NCBI GenBank assembly: GCA_016290715.1
Contig: JAEEUY010000196.1
Location: 1 to 10,401 of the forward strand
Direction of reading: 5' to 3'
DNA: 10,401 bases
DNA from: Bacteroidales bacterium
GTDB lineage: Bacteria; Bacteroidota; Bacteroidia; Bacteroidales; WCHB1-69
The notes beneath the pieces are model-generated. The model saw only the letters and a program-made list of their open reading frames with translations. It was not told where the DNA came from and did no database searches. The translations under genes were made by a program, and so were the position numbers. This document shows positions 1 through 6,889 of the stretch, in pieces (the stretch's first letter is position 1; each line of letters begins with the position of its first letter).

Positions 1-102
1 AAGGTGAAACCAGTCGGCGTTGGATTGGTTAACCATGTCAATATCTTTTGCCAAGTTGCAAAAATCGGCGGAGAGCATGGAAGGTGCAATTAATGGTTTC
101 AT
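1..102 (-). CDS. rpe: Ribulose-phosphate 3-epimerase, N-terminal fragment (cut by window edge)
   Basis: Reading the minus strand from the ATG at 102, 34 codons stay open to the window edge. The product begins MKPLIAPSMLSADF and continues to ADWFHL. This is the hallmark N-terminus of ribulose-phosphate 3-epimerase: the first beta strand of the TIM barrel with the S-x-LSADF motif, whose serine lies in the active site, then the helix leading to the D/E-x-x-HxDxMDG strand, of which only WFHL is in view. The enzyme interconverts ribulose 5-phosphate and xylulose 5-phosphate in the cytoplasmic pentose phosphate pathway. The start lies 12 bases after the tatD stop, so it is probably the next gene of the same transcript. 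The match is visible by eye; the rest of the gene, including the metal ligands, is outside the window. Confidence 0.9.
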   Translation of the reverse strand, partial: MKPLIAPSMLSADFCNLAKDIDMVNQSNADWFHL

Positions 103-114
103 AGGCCGGTGATT

Positions 115-882
115 TTATATATGAAAGATTTTTTCTGCATTTTGTGTTGTTTTTTCTGCCACTTCTTCTATGGAAGTTTCAAGAATATCAGCTACTTTTT
201 GAGCGATAATGGGGATGTAGGAACTTTCGTTGCGTTGACCGCGGTAGGGGGTGGGAGCGAGAAACGGGGCATCGGTTTCTAAGACAATGTTTTCAATTCC
301 CACATGTTTTACAATTTCCTGCAATTTATTGTTTTTGAAAGTAACTACACCACCGATTCCCAAAGCAAATCCGTGTCTTACAGCCCAGTCTGCTTCTTGA
401 ATGCCCCCTGAAAAACAATGTAAAACCCCTCGCAAATCATGCTGATTGAACTTTTTGAGTATTGTAATGGCTTCAGTATAGGCACTTCGGATGTGTAAGG
501 AGAGAGGGAAATTACGTTCTTTTGCCCATGTGAGCTGTCGATAGAACACCTTCTGTTGTATTTCCTTATAAGAGGTGTCATGATACAGGTCCATACCGAT
601 TTCTCCGATTCCAACTACTTCCGGACGGGTTAGTTGATTTTCAAGCAGTGCAAGATCTTCAAGATAGTTTTCGGTGATGTCGGTGGGGTGCAACCCTATT
701 AATGGAAAAAGATGCTGCGGATATTGTTCCACGGCATCAAAAATACAAGGTATGCTTTGCGCATTTACACAAGGTAAAATAATCTTCTCCACGCGTGCTG
801 CAATAGCACGCTCCATTACTGAATTAAAATCTTCTGTATAGTATTCGTTACAGATATGACCATGAGAATCAATGAAATACAT
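115..882 (-). CDS. tatD: TatD-family metal-dependent hydrolase (DNase-like)
   Basis: This 255-residue protein has the usual length of TatD/YcfH amidohydrolases. The expected metal-site motifs appear in order: H7-G-H9 on the first barrel strand (usually HxH in D-x-HxH), E94 in GIGEIGMDLY, H130 in PLSLH, H155 in GVLHCFSGG, and D204 in LETDAPFLAP followed by the family signature TPYRGQRNES. All ligands are therefore present and the enzyme should be active. Family members are cytoplasmic TIM-barrel hydrolases with reported 3'-5' exonuclease or DNase activity, linked to DNA repair or quality control; the true substrate here is unknown. The gene starts 3 bases after the stop of the upstream OmpH-like gene and ends 12 bases before rpe, so it is part of the operon. 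Its presence in an envelope operon is probably co-transcription rather than shared function. Confidence 0.93.
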   Translation of the reverse strand: MYFIDSHGHICNEYYTEDFNSVMERAIAARVEKIILPCVNAQSIPCIFDAVEQYPQHLFPLIGLHPTDITENYLEDLALLENQLTRPEVVGIGEIGMDLYHDTSYKEIQQKVFYRQLTWAKERNFPLSLHIRSAYTEAITILKKFNQHDLRGVLHCFSGGIQEADWAVRHGFALGIGGVVTFKNNKLQEIVKHVGIENIVLETDAPFLAPTPYRGQRNESSYIPIIAQKVADILETSIEEVAEKTTQNAEKIFHI

Positions 883-885
883 ATT

Positions 886-1392
886 TTATTTGATTCCTAA
901 TTTAGCTTTCACTTTATTAGTAATATCTTCAGAATCAGAATAATAAAGAACAGTATTTTTATCAAAAATGTAGGTATAGCCATTTTCTTTGGCTACGATT
1001 TTGATTGCTTCTATAAGTTTTTCCTGAAAGGGTTTAAGCATTTCTATCTGTTTGAGTTGCAAATCGCTTTCTGCTGAAGAGGTGAAAGTTTGGATTCTTT
1101 CGTACAGACTTTCCAATTCTTTTTGCTTAATTTGTGCAACGGAAGGGGAATAGGTGGCTTGTTTGGCAGCAAAATCGTTGTATTTGTTTTGGAATTCTTC
1201 GTGCATGGTAGCGGCTTCGGCTTCCAAATCCGCCTTGAACTTGGCAACCACTGTTTGAACCGTGTCAATTCCATCCATCTGTTGTATCGTTGCTGCATAG
1301 TCAATATGACCGAATTTGGCTTTTTGTGCCCATGAGTTTTGAGGAAAGAGGATTGCGGCAACGAGTAAAAGGAGTAAAGATATTTTTTTCAT
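886..1392 (-). CDS. OmpH/Skp-like periplasmic chaperone, paralog 1 of 3
   Basis: The 168-residue product starts with a typical signal peptide (MKK, a leucine-rich core, probable cleavage after SWA at residue 22), then FGHIDYA, the first strand of the OmpH/Skp fold. A charged helical region at about 45-120 resembles the coiled-coil tentacle. The C-terminal part PFQEKLIEAI (121-130), VAKENGY and YIFD returns to the body domain. Skp-like proteins form trimers that hold unfolded outer-membrane proteins in the periplasm and deliver them to BamA. I chose the ATG at 1392 because it gives a classic MKK signal peptide. An in-frame ATG at 1404 would add MYLT and overlap the previous gene's stop as TAATG. 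The last 56 residues are about two-thirds identical to paralog 2. Whether this copy binds general OMPs or special clients is unknown. Confidence 0.87.
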   Translation of the reverse strand: MKKISLLLLLVAAILFPQNSWAQKAKFGHIDYAATIQQMDGIDTVQTVVAKFKADLEAEAATMHEEFQNKYNDFAAKQATYSPSVAQIKQKELESLYERIQTFTSSAESDLQLKQIEMLKPFQEKLIEAIKIVAKENGYTYIFDKNTVLYYSDSEDITNKVKAKLGIK

Positions 1393-1403
1393 AGTAAGAT
1401 ACA

Positions 1404-1901
1404 TTATTTAATGCCCAATTTCTTTTTTACGAGATCGCTAACATCCTCACCTCCATCATAATAAAGAAGAGTAGCGGTATCAAAAATATAGGCATAGCCA
1501 TTTTCTTTGGCCACTGCTTTGATGGCTTCAGTTATTTTTTCCTGGAATGGCTGCATCAATTCAATTTGTTTTTCCTGCAAATCGTTTTGAGCACTTTCTT
1601 GGAATTCCATGATTCTGTTTTGAAGATTTACGAGTTCGTCTTCCCGAATTTTACGAACGCTTTGCGACATGGTGCCTGCCTCTTGGTCAAATTTTTCCTT
1701 TTTTGTTTGAAATTCAGAAACCATTGTCGTATAAACTTCGGTAAGTTCAGCTTCAAATGCTTTTAATTTAACAGGTATGGAGTCAGCTCCGGGCATAACG
1801 GCAAAGATCTCCTGAGAGGTGATATGCCCATATTTTTGTGCATCTACTGTGGTTGTGCCGATAAAAAGAATTGCTATGAGAATAAAAAATACTTTTTTCA
1901 T
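1404..1901 (-). CDS. OmpH/Skp-like periplasmic chaperone, paralog 2 of 3
   Basis: The 165-residue product begins with a signal peptide (MKKVFFILIAILFIG, probable cleavage near VDA at 19-21), followed by QKYGHITSQEIF, the Skp-type first strand. A charged, probably coiled-coil helical segment covers roughly 42-118 and the family-typical C-terminal strand region is VAKENGYAYIFD (130-141). It ends KKKLGIK, as paralog 1 ends AKLGIK. The gene sits between paralogs 3 and 1 with 25 bases upstream and essentially no gap downstream, since the TAA stop shares bases with a possible upstream ATG of paralog 1. Translational coupling of the two is therefore plausible. The role inferred from the family is holding outer-membrane protein precursors in the periplasm. 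It lacks the N-terminal DSEYILSNMPEY segment seen in paralog 3. Confidence 0.88.
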   Translation of the reverse strand: MKKVFFILIAILFIGTTTVDAQKYGHITSQEIFAVMPGADSIPVKLKAFEAELTEVYTTMVSEFQTKKEKFDQEAGTMSQSVRKIREDELVNLQNRIMEFQESAQNDLQEKQIELMQPFQEKITEAIKAVAKENGYAYIFDTATLLYYDGGEDVSDLVKKKLGIK

Positions 1902-1926
1902 ACTTGTCTATTATTGCTTTTAGTGA

Positions 1927-2460
1927 TTAATCTTCATCTGAGCTGCTTGCCGTAACACCGAGCTTCTGCATGATTTGGTCGTTGATATCCCATTTGGGAT
2001 CAGCATAGATAATGGTCATGGCACCGGCGACATCGAATACAAAAGCATATCCTTTTTCTTTGGCGTATTCGTCAATGGCGGTGAATACACGGTCTTGGAT
2101 AGGTTTTACAAGTTCTTCTCTTTTTTTGAACAGGTCGCCGTCGTTGCCAAATCTTTTCTTTTGCAGGTTCTTAGCTGCCTGTTCAGCGGCGATAATGGCT
2201 TCCTCCCGTTTCTGTTTCATGTTTTCAGGCAGCGTGATGGCTTCAACCTGGTATTTTTTATACATGGAATCAATGGAGGCAAACTGTTTTTCGATCTCTT
2301 GTTGCCAAACACCGGCCAAACGATCCAATTCAGCTTGAGCTTCAGCATATTCGGGCATATTGCTCAAAATATATTCAGAATCAATGTACGCATATTTCTG
2401 TCCAAAAACGGGCAAAAGGATGATGCTAATAAGTAAAGTTAATAGAATGTTTTTTTTCAT
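1927..2460 (-). CDS. OmpH/Skp-like periplasmic chaperone, paralog 3 (most canonical copy)
   Basis: The 177-residue product has a signal peptide (MKKNILLTLLISIILLPVFG, cleavage near residue 20) and then QKYAYIDSEYILSNMPEY, the form of the OmpH N-terminus usual in Bacteroidota. A helical, charged middle (about 40-125) contains REELVKPIQDRV. The end matches the family body domain: EYAKEKGYAFVFDVAG, then YADPKWDINDQIMQKLGV, with an acidic serine-rich tail (SSSDED). It is the first of the three chaperone genes transcribed after bamA, 65 bases downstream of the bamA stop. By family it is a soluble periplasmic holdase feeding the BAM complex. It is clearly more diverged from paralogs 1 and 2 than these are from each other, so I take it to be the ancestral-type Skp. 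No -7 promoter motif is visible in the 65-base gap. Confidence 0.92.
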   Translation of the reverse strand: MKKNILLTLLISIILLPVFGQKYAYIDSEYILSNMPEYAEAQAELDRLAGVWQQEIEKQFASIDSMYKKYQVEAITLPENMKQKREEAIIAAEQAAKNLQKKRFGNDGDLFKKREELVKPIQDRVFTAIDEYAKEKGYAFVFDVAGAMTIIYADPKWDINDQIMQKLGVTASSSDED

Positions 2461-2525
2461 AATATTTAAATTTTACAATAATCACTAACGTTTAAATATG
2501 GGTTATATTTTATCATGATTGAATT

Positions 2526-5141
2526 TTAGTCTATAGACTGGTTGATGGAAATATGGAAGCGGCTGCCGTTAGCATCTTTCTGGCCGGGCACTTCATCAAA
2601 TCCGTAGCCCCAGTCAAAGCCGAGCAATCCGAACATGGGCAGATAGATTCTGATACCCAATCCGGCTGATTTATAGAGGTTGAAAGGTGAATATTGGCGA
2701 ATATCTTTCCATGATTTACCTGCTTCGACGAATGCCAGAACATAGATGGTAGCGCTGGGATTCAAGGTGATAGGATAGCGAAGCTCTGCAGTAAACTTGT
2801 TAAAGATGGTGCCGCCGATAGTGGTGCCGTTTTCAACGGGAGTGAGTGCTTCATCATCGTAACCGCGCATGCCAATAATCTCGCGACCATCCAACGACCA
2901 GCCTGACAACCCGTCGCCACCCAAATAGAACCGCTCGAAAGGAGGGGCACCGATTTGTCGGTTGTACCAGCCGATGAAACCGGTTTTGAGACGTACATTC
3001 AACACCAAATTATCAACAATTTTCGTAAACCATGAAATGTTGAATTTCCATTTGTGAAATTCAAGGAATTTGTATTTCTCCTGATCGGTAGCGGTAGTAT
3101 AATCTTTCTTGGTAAATGCGGAGTAGGGTGGAGTGAGTTGTACTGAGAAAGAGAGTTCAGACCCTTCCCTTGGGTAGATAGGCGCATTGATGGAGTTACG
3201 CATAATGGTGAATTTGTAACTGATATTATTAGCAAATCCGTTGCTGAAGATGAATATACTGCTGTAATTCTTTACGTTATAGTATTGATAAATCAAACTG
3301 TGTGAAATCTGGAAATAGTCATCCGGCCATTTGAGTTTTCTGGCAAAAGTGATGTTTGCTCCAATAATATTGATGGATGCGCGGGCTTCGTCTTTTTTCT
3401 TTCGTCCATTGGTTTGTACTTGGTAATAGACTTGTGCCGATAAAGTGTTTGGCTTCTTTCCTCCCAGCCAAGGTTCAACGAAAGAGAGGCTGTACGACTG
3501 GTACCAGATGGCATTGGTGGATATTTTTAGCGAAAGTTTTTGCCCGTCTCCTGATGGGATAGGGGTCCATGCGTCTTTTTTGAATAGTTTCTTAAAAGAG
3601 AAATTGTTGAATGAAACGCCGGCGCTGAGCACTAATCCGGTGGCGCCATAGCCCGCTGACAATTCCAGCTGGTCAGAGGAGGTCTCTTCCACCACATATT
3701 CTATATCCACTGTGCCGTCGGCTTCGTTCGGGGTCGGCCTTACATCCATCTTCTCTTGGTTGAAATACCCCAAGGAAAGTAGAACTTGCTGTGAACGGAT
3801 AATATCCGACCGGTTGAACATCTGTCCCGGGATCGTAGTTACCTCACGTAAGATAACATTGTCATTGGTTTTCGTATTCCCTGATACGCTAATCTTGTTA
3901 TAGGTGGCTTGCTGTCCCTCACGGATACGTATCTCAATATCAATGGAGTCATTTTCAATAAGCACTTCTGTGGGGTTTGCATAGAAGAACAGATAACCGT
4001 CATTCATATACAAAGAGCTGATATCGTTGCCATCAGGACTCATACTGATGTTTTGTAAGAGCAGTTTCTGATTATATACATCCCCTTTCTCAATATTCAG
4101 CACTTGTTGCAAAATATCAGAAGAGTACTTTGTATTGCCCACAAAAGAGATGTCTCTAAAATAGTAGCGAGGCCCTTCATTTACCTCAATATCAATGTAG
4201 GCGTAATTGTTTTTGATATACACACTGTCTCGAACAATATAGGCATCGCGGTACCCTAGTTCGTTGTATTTTTCAATGAGATGGTTTTTGTCTGTTTCGT
4301 ATATTCCTTTGATAAATTTGGAGGCTTTGAAAATGTGGAAATTTACGCGTCCTGCAAAGTAATCCCCCAAATGTTCGATAATATCTTTCGATTTGTAGTA
4401 ATCGGGATGTTTGAACATATATCGAAGTACCGTATCTGCTTTGTAGAAAGGGGTGAAATGGAATCGCTCCTTTGTGTCTTTCATTGATTTGAGTAGCTTG
4501 GCATCAGATACTTGATAATTATTGATAAAATTAATCTTATCAATTTTGATTTTCGTTCCTTTGTGAATATGGAAGTAAAGGGTAACGGCCCGTTGCAATT
4601 TCTCGTCGGGGCGTTCTTCGATAACCACCTTGCAGTTGTGAAAACCTTTGTCAATGTAGTAGTCTTTGATAATATTGGTGCAAGTGGTTTTCATGTTGTC
4701 GTTGACCACATTCCCTTGGGTGATTTTGATTTTATTGCGCAGATCGGTTTCCTCATTTTTCTTGGCCCCCACAAAAGCGAAAGCAGCCAGACGCGAGCGA
4801 TTTTCCAAGTAGATGTCCAAAAAGGCCACGTCCCCAATGGTTTTGGTTACGGAAATCTTAATATCCTCATAAAGTTCTGTGCTCCAGAGTTTTTTAATGG
4901 TTTTGGTGATCACATCACCGGGAATGTCAATTCTATCGCCCACACTGAAAGGTAGCAGTCGTTGGTCAAGTGCACCGGAACCGGAAATGGTGATTCCTCC
5001 AATTTCATAATTTTTCGGAGAGGAATAATTAATTTCAATGGTAGGGATGGTATCACCGGAAGAAACAAATGTCTGTGCATAACTCATTAATCCATAAAAG
5101 ATTAATAAGAGAAACAGACTAAGATGGTTGAAAAATTTCAT
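2526..5141 (-). CDS. bamA: Outer-membrane protein assembly factor BamA (POTRA domains + 16-strand barrel)
   Basis: The 871-residue protein has a signal peptide (about 1-22, ending SYA), POTRA-like repeats and a C-terminal Omp85 barrel (about 488-871). By eye the POTRAs lie at about 46-113, 117-196, 197-322, 325-408 and 411-487. Repeated features such as IxxIxFxGN (ISFVGNTKYS, ISVSGNTKTN) and GY(R/L/F) helix ends support this. The barrel contains MRGYDDE at 758-764, the conserved loop-6 (V/M)RG(F/Y) motif, and near it FYLGGDGLSGW. BamA inserts beta-barrel proteins into the outer membrane and is normally essential. The gene follows uppS by 46 bases that hold a good -7 promoter motif, and is followed by three Skp-like chaperone genes. 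Two oddities: POTRA3 carries a long aromatic and lysine-rich insertion (about 223-276), and the C-terminus ends INQSID rather than in the aromatic residue usual for a beta-signal. Confidence 0.95.
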   Translation of the reverse strand: MKFFNHLSLFLLLIFYGLMSYAQTFVSSGDTIPTIEINYSSPKNYEIGGITISGSGALDQRLLPFSVGDRIDIPGDVITKTIKKLWSTELYEDIKISVTKTIGDVAFLDIYLENRSRLAAFAFVGAKKNEETDLRNKIKITQGNVVNDNMKTTCTNIIKDYYIDKGFHNCKVVIEERPDEKLQRAVTLYFHIHKGTKIKIDKINFINNYQVSDAKLLKSMKDTKERFHFTPFYKADTVLRYMFKHPDYYKSKDIIEHLGDYFAGRVNFHIFKASKFIKGIYETDKNHLIEKYNELGYRDAYIVRDSVYIKNNYAYIDIEVNEGPRYYFRDISFVGNTKYSSDILQQVLNIEKGDVYNQKLLLQNISMSPDGNDISSLYMNDGYLFFYANPTEVLIENDSIDIEIRIREGQQATYNKISVSGNTKTNDNVILREVTTIPGQMFNRSDIIRSQQVLLSLGYFNQEKMDVRPTPNEADGTVDIEYVVEETSSDQLELSAGYGATGLVLSAGVSFNNFSFKKLFKKDAWTPIPSGDGQKLSLKISTNAIWYQSYSLSFVEPWLGGKKPNTLSAQVYYQVQTNGRKKKDEARASINIIGANITFARKLKWPDDYFQISHSLIYQYYNVKNYSSIFIFSNGFANNISYKFTIMRNSINAPIYPREGSELSFSVQLTPPYSAFTKKDYTTATDQEKYKFLEFHKWKFNISWFTKIVDNLVLNVRLKTGFIGWYNRQIGAPPFERFYLGGDGLSGWSLDGREIIGMRGYDDEALTPVENGTTIGGTIFNKFTAELRYPITLNPSATIYVLAFVEAGKSWKDIRQYSPFNLYKSAGLGIRIYLPMFGLLGFDWGYGFDEVPGQKDANGSRFHISINQSID

Positions 5142-5170
5142 TCGATTTCTTCGGTGTTAATATTGAGGGG

Positions 5171-5178
5171 CAAAAGTA
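5171..5178 (-). promoter_or_regulatory. Putative Bacteroidota -7 promoter element for bamA
   Basis: In the 46-base gap between uppS and bamA the minus strand reads TACTTTTG followed by CCCC, an exact match to the Bacteroidota sigma-70 -7 consensus TAnnTTTG. It ends 29 bases before the bamA ATG, giving a leader of roughly 20-25 bases. I see no clear -33 TTTG at ideal spacing; a T-rich stretch lies there instead. It would give bamA and the chaperones transcription independent of uppS. Confidence 0.55.
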
Positions 5179-5187
5179 GTAAAAAAA

Positions 5188-5931
5188 CTAACACGATTTT
5201 ATTTGTTCACTTGTTTTTCCGAAGCGTCTTTCACGATTTTGAAATTGAAGGATGATTTTTAAAAGGTCGTTTTCGGCGAAGTCAGGCCATTTGGTGTCAA
5301 CAAAGAAAAGTTCCGTGTAAGCGATTTGCCACAACAGAAAGTTGCTAATGCGTGATTCGCCACCTGTTCTGATAAGAATATCAGGGTCGGGGAGAGGAAA
5401 GGTGTTAAGGGTAGCTGCTATTTTTTCAGGGGTAATATCTTTAGCGGCAAGTTGTCCGTTTTCAACTAATTGGGCAATTTGGGTAACCATGCGGGTGATT
5501 TCCCATCGTCCGCTGTAGCTTAAGGCAAGGGTTAGGGTGAGTCCTTTATTCTGAGATGTTTTATGGATGGCGGCGATCAATTCCTGTTGGCATGCTTCAG
5601 GAAGGTCGTCCACATTGCCGATAACATTGAGTCGCACTTGGTTTTGCATCAGATTGTCCAGTTCGTTTTGGATGGCCGAAACAAGAAGGGTCATCAGTGC
5701 GTCCACTTCGGTGCGGGGGCGGTTCCAATTTTCCGTGGAAAAGGCGTATAAAGTCAAGTAGGGGATTTGCAATTTCCCTGTGGTTTCCACGATTCTTCTT
5801 ACCGCATCAGCTCCCGCTTGATGCCCATACATACGTTCCAAACCACGCTCTTTTGCCCAGCGGCCATTGCCATCCATGATGATGGCAATATGTTGGGGCA
5901 GGTGTGTCAGGTCGATATCTGAAATAGACAT
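5188..5931 (-). CDS. uppS: Isoprenyl (undecaprenyl) diphosphate synthase, cis-prenyltransferase
   Basis: The 247-residue protein shows the complete cis-prenyltransferase signature set. HIAIIMDGNGRWA (14-26) contains the catalytic D20; GHQAG is at 36-40; TLYAFSTENWNRP is at 60-72. SYSGRWEI (138-145) takes the place of the more common NYGGR form. LIRTGGESRISNFLLWQ (186-202) has the pyrophosphate-binding R188 and R194, and Y205-E207 completes it. The enzyme condenses isopentenyl diphosphate onto farnesyl diphosphate to build the C55 lipid carrier for peptidoglycan and surface glycans, at the cytoplasmic face of the inner membrane. Length and start (ATG at 5931) fit the family. It begins 12 bases after the DUF6089 stop and lies just upstream of bamA, so lipid-carrier synthesis and outer-membrane assembly share a locus. 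Confidence 0.96.
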   Translation of the reverse strand: MSISDIDLTHLPQHIAIIMDGNGRWAKERGLERMYGHQAGADAVRRIVETTGKLQIPYLTLYAFSTENWNRPRTEVDALMTLLVSAIQNELDNLMQNQVRLNVIGNVDDLPEACQQELIAAIHKTSQNKGLTLTLALSYSGRWEITRMVTQIAQLVENGQLAAKDITPEKIAATLNTFPLPDPDILIRTGGESRISNFLLWQIAYTELFFVDTKWPDFAENDLLKIILQFQNRERRFGKTSEQIKSC

Positions 5932-5943
5932 TTGAAAATTTTT

Positions 5944-6774
5944 TTAGTAACTGGTAACGGCTTTTCGTTTGACGTTGGTGCGTAAATTGCAAGAATTATC
6001 AGCCTCACCGAATTTGAAGGTGATGGTGGCACCGGCAAACGAATACAAATCTTTGGTTTTAGAGTTTCCGCGACCGGTCCCTGCTTCGTGCTTCACTTCT
6101 GATTTGTCGGCTAAACCGGCGACGGCAGGCCCTCTCAGTTCCCACAATGCTGCGTTATCGTAATAGTTGCCGCCTACATCGTCCAAGTAGTCGGTAAAAG
6201 TATAGCGCATGCCCCATTCAGCTCCAATGGAAATATGTTTTGAAACATTGAATTTCAGACCGATGCCAAAGGGAATAGCTACATTGCACAAGGAATAATA
6301 GTCTTTTTCGCCAGCTAATCCTTGGCCCTCTGTTCCTAAACATTGCAAGGCATAAACGGTGCCATCGTATTCAGCTTGCGGGTTGAAGGAAAATACAGAA
6401 ATACCTGCGAAAATGTAAGGAGAAAAGAAATTATGCCCTCTTTCGTTGTATAGTTTGAAAAAATTCAGTTCAACTTGTGCGGAGATTTCGGTAATTGGGG
6501 AGGTGAAGTTGAGATTGCGTTCATATTTTTTGTTGGTGATGGCATCGTCGCCGGCAACTTTGGCAAACAAGATATTGGCTTTGATGGCCCAACGGGGGGT
6601 GAAGTTGTAGCGGTAGATGATTCCTCCTGCCAATTGCGACATGCCAAAGAGGGAGCGCGGATTCAAGTCCCCCAAATAAAATGAGGTGCCCACCATGGCT
6701 CCAATTTCCGATTTCTGAGGGAAACAAGGAAAACTGGCAAGGAGAAAGAGCAAAGCGATAAAATATTTTTTCAT
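5944..6774 (-). CDS. DUF6089-type outer-membrane beta-barrel protein
   Basis: The 276-residue protein has a signal peptide (MKKYFIALLFLLASFPCFPQ) followed by alternating amphipathic strands typical of a small porin-like or OmpA-like barrel: EIGAMVGTSFYLGDLNP, AGGIIYRYNFTPRWAIKANILFA, and SPYIFAGISVFSF. The segment MRYTFTDYLDDVGGNYYDN (189-207) is the motif I associate with the DUF6089 family of Bacteroidota, which is commonly encoded next to uppS and bamA. The last predicted strand is ATITFKFG (249-256), followed by a 20-residue basic tail rather than ending at the strand. The function of the family is not established; an outer-membrane location is inferred from the signal peptide and strand pattern. 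It is the first gene of the uppS-bamA operon, 12 bases ahead of uppS. Residues 220-245 are glycine- and lysine-rich and probably form a loop. Confidence 0.85.
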   Translation of the reverse strand: MKKYFIALLFLLASFPCFPQKSEIGAMVGTSFYLGDLNPRSLFGMSQLAGGIIYRYNFTPRWAIKANILFAKVAGDDAITNKKYERNLNFTSPITEISAQVELNFFKLYNERGHNFFSPYIFAGISVFSFNPQAEYDGTVYALQCLGTEGQGLAGEKDYYSLCNVAIPFGIGLKFNVSKHISIGAEWGMRYTFTDYLDDVGGNYYDNAALWELRGPAVAGLADKSEVKHEAGTGRGNSKTKDLYSFAGATITFKFGEADNSCNLRTNVKRKAVTSY

Positions 6775-6861
6775 TGCTGTTTGGTTATAGATATTTTGTT
6801 AACGTTTTGAATAGTAAAATATTGTATGAGGCTGATGGCAGTTTGTTGCAGAAATGGATGG

Positions 6862-6869
6862 CAAAAATA
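6862..6869 (-). promoter_or_regulatory. Putative -7 promoter element for the DUF6089-uppS operon
   Basis: The minus strand reads TATTTTTG followed by CC, an exact match to the Bacteroidota -7 consensus TAnnTTTG. It lies 87 bases upstream of the DUF6089 start, so the leader would be about 80 bases. It begins two bases after the T run that ends rnpB, so terminator and promoter abut. No convincing -33 TTTG is visible, because that position falls in the rnpB 3' end. T-rich sequence can match the motif by chance, hence moderate confidence. Confidence 0.45.
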
Positions 6870-6870
6870 C

Positions 6871-6889
6871 AAAAAAAACAGCAGTCTGT
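6871..6889 (-). terminator. Transcription end of rnpB (T8 tract with weak local hairpin)
   Basis: Directly after the 3' strand of RNase P helix P1 the minus strand carries eight T (6871-6878). The only local stem immediately before it is four base pairs (ACAG with CTGT, loop ACTG), sharing bases with the P1 strand and the first T. Termination may therefore rely on this short hairpin or on P1 itself. The T tract is seen directly; the terminator function is inferred. Confidence 0.6.

Noticed and set aside
1393..1404. Upstream start (MYLT) for Skp-like paralog 1
   Set aside because: It would extend a clean MKK signal peptide by four residues and overlap the previous stop; the ATG at 1392 fits secreted-protein starts better. 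Not fully excluded.
1975..2436. 153-codon plus-strand frame opposite Skp-like paralog 3
   Set aside because: It is the antisense shadow of a well-supported gene; its phenylalanine-rich sequence mirrors lysine- and glutamate-rich codons on the other strand.
2461..2525. Possible promoter or terminator in the 65-base bamA to Skp-like gap
   Set aside because: AT-rich, but no TAnnTTTG motif and no stem followed by a T run; only a very short palindrome (ATCATGAT). Most likely a read-through spacer.
4512..4955. 147-codon plus-strand frame opposite the bamA POTRA region
   Set aside because: Antisense shadow of bamA, with no recognisable motif and no promoter or gene context on that strand.
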